DNA from: Theobroma cacao
Lineage: Eukaryota > Streptophyta > Magnoliopsida > Malvales > Malvaceae
Reading direction: 5' to 3'
Length of the DNA: 64,000 nucleotides
Assembly (NCBI RefSeq): GCF_000208745.1
Contig: NC_030856.1
Coordinates: forward strand, 13,705,616 to 13,769,615
Shown: positions 59,114 through 64,000 of the stretch, piece by piece
Numbering within the stretch: position 1 is the first letter of the stretch
How the letters are laid out: each line of letters starts with the position of its first letter
Notes under the pieces: generated by a model
Told to the model about the DNA's origin: nothing
What the model saw: only the letters and a program-made list of their open reading frames with translations
The model's database searches: none
Made by a program: the position numbers and the translations under genes

Positions 59114-60200
59114 ATGGTGAATCAATTCCTATCTGACCTACGATCTTTTCAACCAGCTACATCAGTCGAAGTGAGGATTGTGCATCTATGTGAATCAATT
59201 GATCCAAATTGTCCGAACACACTCCTTAGATTGGATTTCCTAGCAACTAATGCACAAGTACATATTTTTTTTAATGATTAAACAGGATTGTTCTTTGGAA
59301 ATTAGATACTATTCCATAAACATTAAACCAATCCCTGTATAGAATATATATATATAACCATATCTTAATAGAGTTTCCCTTGAAATATATTACAAATAAT
59401 TTGACCGTTTCTCAATTAGGAAAGAGCATTCTACAATTGTATAAACAACAATCAAATTGATATTGCTTTGTAATTATTACTTATAATTAAATAAAATGTT
59501 AACAAAGAATATTTAATTCTTTCATTCTCTACTGTTATAAAATATCAAGGTTAATTGGTGTCAACTAAATAACTAATCCAAAATATGAATAAATATAATT
59601 CCAAGTTACCATATAGTCCAATTTTTCCTTAAACACTTGACCCTGTCATGCTACGACACTAAACTTATTACATAAAAATCTTGAAGATATTCCTTTCTAT
59701 TATTAGTTACTTTCTTTATATTATGAAGAAGGTAGAATGCAGCCTTAGTGGACAAGTTATGATGGATTGCTGCTCCTTTGTATGGAATTAAACAATTTTT
59801 TTATTCATATTTACATTTGGTTGTCAGAATCTTGAGATATTAACAAAACATAGACTTTTTGGTAAAGTGACAGAAAAGTTAGTTGGAGCAAGTATCGCAA
59901 AACTTACAACACTCAATATTATCCATCGCATGACATTGCTTGGATCTGTCAAGGCCTTGATCAACCAAACCAAGACATTCGTAATAGATTATAAGTTTGA
60001 CATTAAAGGCAATTAAAATAAGAATTTTAAATTATAAATTGTTCAATTGTGATGTGATGGCAAACCAAGAACCTGCCACTCCAACTTCTACAACAATTGA
60101 ACAACTAGAGGAGCAACTCCTACCATCACCAATTAGCACACAAATAGCTAGAGAACTTTTCCAAACAAATACTCCTCACGATGGTGTTGCCACCAACTAG
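59114..60200 (+). pseudogene. RPA70-like Helitron gene, copy 2 (internally deleted tandem copy)
   Basis: Exon 59114-59257 (MVNQFLSDLRSFQPATSVEV) and the following intron to ~59850 match 55665-56460. The sequence then jumps, at ACATAGACTTTTTGGTAAAG, to the equivalent of 58517 (GKVTEKLVGASIAKLTTLNI). About 2 kb holding the second OB-fold and zinc finger is therefore missing. It ends with the same tail (NQEPATPTSTTIEQLEEQLL) and TAG at 60198. Confidence 0.75.
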
Positions 60201-61440
60201 AGACAAGAATCACCTCAAAAAAAAATATAAAACCAGGTTAGGATTACAGTGCAATAAACTTCATTTTATATATTTGCTCTTCATCTTATTGTTATTAGGT
60301 TATTTTCTCCTTCTTTCATATAGTTTGAACAGTAAGCATGAGATGAAAATGATGCATTTTGAAATATATCTATCTTTATTTGAATGTTCAACATTTTCAA
60401 AATTAACACACACTTCTAGCACTTTTAATGAATGATTTATAGCTAAGATATCAACATTGAAATTTTAAATAAATTAGATTCTTTTGCTCATTTTGAGAGC
60501 TGCAAAGAAATAGAAAGTCTGTTTTATGGATGATAAAATTCTATTACTAATGGATGTTAAAGTTGACCTCTTTTAATTGTTCGTACATAAACTTTATCAA
60601 TGCTTGATGTAAGCTGTGTATTACTCATGAAATTTTAACATTTTTTGCTTTGGTTCATGAGTTGTTGAGATTATTGCTTATGTTTCTTGGATTTATAAGA
60701 TTAGGATTAGTGGCTTGATTTTTTAAATTGAAACTTAGAATGGTTGATGCATGGCCTTCCAGAATAAATTCTTTCTATAAGAAAATCATTGGTTGAGATG
60801 ATGAAAAATTGTAAGTAAAATATTCATGTATTTGCATATGCATTCTTGTAATATTTTCATTGAGATATCTAATAAATATTTCAAGCAATATATGATACTC
60901 TTTAATTGCTCTGCCATTGCCTGCAAATAAAGCACAGATTGAACCAAAACCTTGATAAAAGCTCAACATTACTGAAACTTTTTATTTATTTATAACTAAT
61001 ACGAAATCTTGACATCTAATTGCCCATTATGTATTAAGATGCTTCATTCTTTTGTTCAAGATGGCATGTGATATTACACACTCTAACTATATCTTTTTAG
61101 TATATGCTTCGAATGCTGACTAAATATCAAAACACTCATTTACCCAACTACATATGTTTTGTAACATCTTTTGTGATACTTCATAAAAGCCTTACCTTAA
61201 TTTCTACTTACAGGCACTACCTTTTGTATCTAACCTAACGATATGGTATAAAATTATAAATTGCCGTAATATTGCCTTACGTTTTGTGCTGATACCTATA
61301 TATTTATGCATTATATTATGATCCTAAGTTATAATGTTCTAAGACTTTCTACTATGGACTATAACATTTTATATATGTAATTTTTAATACGTGAACTTGC
61401 TTTAATCCTCACTTATAAAAATTTAATAAAATGAAAAATA
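60201..61440. other. Helitron interior without recognisable genes
   Basis: AT-rich. A short hydrophobic ORF at 60181-60435 has no motif. The stretch leads into the 3' terminus at 61441-61501. Confidence 0.4.
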
Positions 61441-61501
61441 TGATAACACAACTATTACATGCATTATTATATTCATGTGCAATGCACGGGTAAATTTCTA
61501 G

Positions 61502-62544
61502 TCTTGAATTATAATCCACTTTATTAGATCATAATTTTAAATTATAATTTTATTTCTTTATTAAAACCAAATTAACTTAATCAACTTTTAATCAAATAAA
61601 CAAATAAATAGTATAAAAGTTTATAAGAAAATCTAACACTGTATACATAAGGTAACACACGGTGGTTCTGGATCGTATATGCTAACCTATTTATTTAATT
61701 CTTTACGGGTTCTAAAGCTTCAGTTTAATTCACAAAAAATTTCATGTAATTATTCCATAAAAAAATAAAAAAGAATTTCATGTAATTAGCCCTTGGCATT
61801 GTGATTAACTATCAGTCATTGAAGACCCACAATCGATCATGTAGTAGACGGCAGGGATACTGTGGATACTTACCCCTTTCCCTATCCTTTTTCAATCACC
61901 CATTCCGTCTTCCAATGCCCAGGAATTCCTACCCTTCATTTTTTTCAATCTCTATGAAGAAAAAAACAAAAATGATCAAGAAAAGGAATCAAAGCCAAGG
62001 CAAAGGGTAGGGAGAGACACTCTGCTACCAAAAGATGATGACAAGGTTCACTTGGACATCACAGCCACTGCCATGATGCAGTGGAGTTCTTTCAACTAAA
62101 ATTTTCTCTTCCAGGACAGGGAGGTGAAATAAAGCCAGACCCAACCTGCACAGTTGCATCATGATGTGTTACCAGCATTTCCTGAATGAAAAGCACATTG
62201 TCTTAATAATTCGATGTCAATTCTTTCTCTACAGTCCGATGCATCGCAGGGAATAAAAATCCTTAACAAAATGCTCTCTGGATAACTAAAAGGATTGAAG
62301 ACTGTGAAATTGATCAACTCAAATGGAAAAGCTGACTCAACATTGTGAATGTGTTTTGGTATAAAGCATATACCTACATAATTAAAAAGCAGAGCAAGTA
62401 ATTAATGCATGCTTATCACTGCAAAAATTATCCCAAACTAAACCACAGGTTGACATAGTTATAAAAGAAGGAATATATATAATTGCAAACCTACCCTTGA
62501 TCTGATGTAGATGGTAAATCCTGCAAGCTTAGAAATTTTGACTT
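61502..62544. other. Intergenic DNA and probable 3' UTR of the right-edge gene
   Basis: No exon is supported. 62050-62350 (GCCACTGCCATGATGCAGTG; ATGAAAAGCACATTGTC) is less AT-rich and lies 3' of the minus-strand stop codon at 62545, so it may be 3' UTR or UTR exons. A plus-strand ORF at 61801-62010 lacks any motif. Confidence 0.35.
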
Positions 62545-63999
62545 TTAAGTAGGTGTTGACTCTAATTGTTGTTGTTGTTTCGTCTTTACTCCATTAAGGC
62601 AAGCTTCAAGATTCCTGAATTCTTCCGTGTCTGAAAAGATCCCAGCCTAAAATGCCACAATTCTACCTTATAAGCAGTTCTCACAACATGATCAAGGATA
62701 AATATGTAATTGATATTTTTATCCATGGAAAATATGAGCAGGAATAAACTTACACTCAAAGTAACAATTATATATGTTATGTAATTTCCTATCTGTTTGC
62801 TAAGCAAACAAAAAAAACATTCCCATCTGTTTGTAAATTTCATATTTTGTTAATCTAGATGTTAGATCTAATGCTCTATCATGAAATTGTACTCGTACAA
62901 TTGCAAGTTGCTTGAAAATGCTTGATTGTTTTTTGACATCACAAATCAAACGTTAAACATATATCATAAAAGATATATTCTTGATTGATGTGATACAAAA
63001 ATCTTCAACCTAAAACTTTACATGAATGATGAGAATAAATAAATTATTGAATCATGGTTGATTCAATAGAAAATAGCTATATTATATACATATAAAGTTA
63101 CAGAAGAGTGTAACAATTAGCAAATGTAGGAACACATTAGTGAAAACGTTTAAAGTGCAAACTAAACTAAAAAATATAGAAAAGATAAATGCAGCAACAA
63201 TGCAATTTAGAATGCATAGCAAAATAAAACTACTTGCCTGTTTTAGAATGTTCTTCAAGTGCATCTCAGCTGTAAGTAGTTCTCGACGACTACCAGTAGA
63301 GGAAGAAATATCTATGTAGACCTTACAAAGTTCCAATGAGGCCTGTGCAAACTTTTTAAAGCTGTCTCTATCTTTCCACAAATTAGATCCCTGGGAGAGA
63401 GAGATTAGAGTCAAACTCATGGCACAATAACAAAATAATAAGAATAAATGATATGCCAATTGAAATAGAAATCATTGGTAGGATGACATTTTTTATTGAT
63501 CACATCATATAAATTCATTAAATTAGGATATAAAGACACATGCATAAAAAACATAAAGGGAGAAGGAATGATAACAGAAATTGAATAGACTCCTGTAGTT
63601 GTCATCATGGTACAGAAATACATTCAAGTTATGCCTAAAGTCAATCCTGAATAATAACACAAGGCATAAAATATAAGTGCCAGCACAGACACATATCTCA
63701 GATAGGAATCGCATATATTTCCATAAGTCTTTCTATTAATAAATTCTTGTGAAGAAGGAAAGAAAATGGGAAACTGATGCAGACAATGTAAAAAGTCTGA
63801 TTGAGAATTTGATTATCCTCTTACTGAGAAAACCCATCCATAATTCCTCAAATAAGGAGCAATTACACAAGAGCAGATGCAAATTAAAACTGCAAAAAGT
63901 GTTTGGGCATACACTTCTCTGTCCAAACAGAAAAGCAGTGCTGGCCAGTAATGTTGATGTAAAGGCAGGTAATAAATTTTCAGCCATGCAATCCTCACT
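62545..63999 (-). CDS. C-terminal exons of an unrecognised helical protein, cut by window edge
   Basis: Two coding exons are clear on the minus strand. 63238-63390 (153 nt, 51 residues: LWKDRDSFKKFAQASLELCK.., then GSRRELLTAEMHLKNILKQ) is preceded by a CTCTCTCCCAG acceptor and followed by the donor CAG|GCAAGT, a canonical GC-type site. 62545-62646 (102 nt: AGIFSDTEEFRNLEACLNG, KTKQQQQLESTPT, TAA) is the last exon. Phases agree (0/0). The sequence is amphipathic-helical with helix-turn-helix repeat character, as in TPR-like scaffolds, but I cannot name the family. A further exon may lie at 63830-63999 (AENLLPAFTSTLLAST), though its donor is uncertain. The gene continues beyond the right edge. 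Confidence 0.65.
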
Positions 64000-64000
64000 T

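Larger units (their letters stand above)
55440..61501 (+). mobile_element. Helitron-like element with RPA70-like genes; 5' end not located
   Basis: The 3' terminus is clear: CATGTGCAATGCACGGG, then TAAATTTCTAG ending at 61501 and followed by T. The GTGCA/TGCAC hairpin-forming core, the short spacer and the CTAG end are the standard plant Helitron 3' structure. Inside are two relics of the single-strand-binding (RPA70-like) protein that plant Helitrons often carry. No Rep/helicase sequence is present, so it is non-autonomous. The 5' TC end cannot be fixed; ~55440 is only where the upstream Copia LTR has stopped. Confidence 0.75.

Noticed and set aside
60181..61300. Search for Rep/helicase domain in the Helitron interior
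   Set aside because: No helicase or HUH-like motif could be seen in any frame; only RPA70-like pieces are present.

Overview
The window is nuclear DNA of a flowering plant, most likely a woody eudicot. It is AT-rich and gene-poor, its genes have many short phase-consistent introns, and most of it is retrotransposon debris. I cannot fix the species. Three places hold unresolved bases: single n at 17322 and 42072, and a run of n at 34675-35063.

Genes. Two gene models look intact. At 9744-11466 (+) is a six-exon gene for a conserved 172-residue four-span membrane protein. At 27904-32884 (-) is a fifteen-exon FKBP43-type nucleoplasmin-fold/FKBP protein; its central exons have been tandemly amplified, giving a predicted 732 residues against about 500 for the Arabidopsis protein. 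A third gene enters from the right edge (last two coding exons, 62545-63390, -). Two smaller ORFs are plausible: an unrecognised 81-residue ORF at 33456-33701 (+), divergent from the FKBP gene, and a GeBP/Storekeeper-domain ORF at 48570-49133 (-), which lies behind a decayed copy of the FKBP 5' end. Pseudogenes: an LRR gene reduced to five repeats (4341-9052), a GDSL esterase with a Ser-to-Pro active site and a TGG-to-TAG stop (15746-16894), and RPA70-like genes of a Helitron (55665-60200).

Mobile DNA, left to right. 1-2925: LTR fragments. 4977-7655: solo LTR in an intron of the LRR pseudogene, target duplication CTTCA. 9150-9284: CACTA-like end. 12690-14640: 5'-truncated L1 LINE. 17711-20028: old internally deleted Copia with both LTRs. 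22735-23122: a further Copia LTR remnant with its primer binding site. 23123-26103: solo LTR (family A), target duplication TGATA. 36170-44657: three solo LTRs nested in each other (C holds B holds A), each with a recognisable target duplication. 51370-55391: SIRE/Maximus-like Copia LTR split by another family-B LTR. 55440-61501: Helitron-like segment with a clear CTAG terminus.

Two things stand out. The FKBP43-like gene has grown by 496-bp tandem units, each carrying one 180-nt phase 2-2 exon plus a decayed copy of the end of the preceding exon inside the intron. Separately, several unrelated LTR families each carry their own cluster of short palindromes (TTAATCGATTAA, CTATCGATAG, TCGCTGCAGCGA). 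I see no CRISPR array, operon or tRNA/rRNA gene, and nothing that I would call a new multi-gene system.
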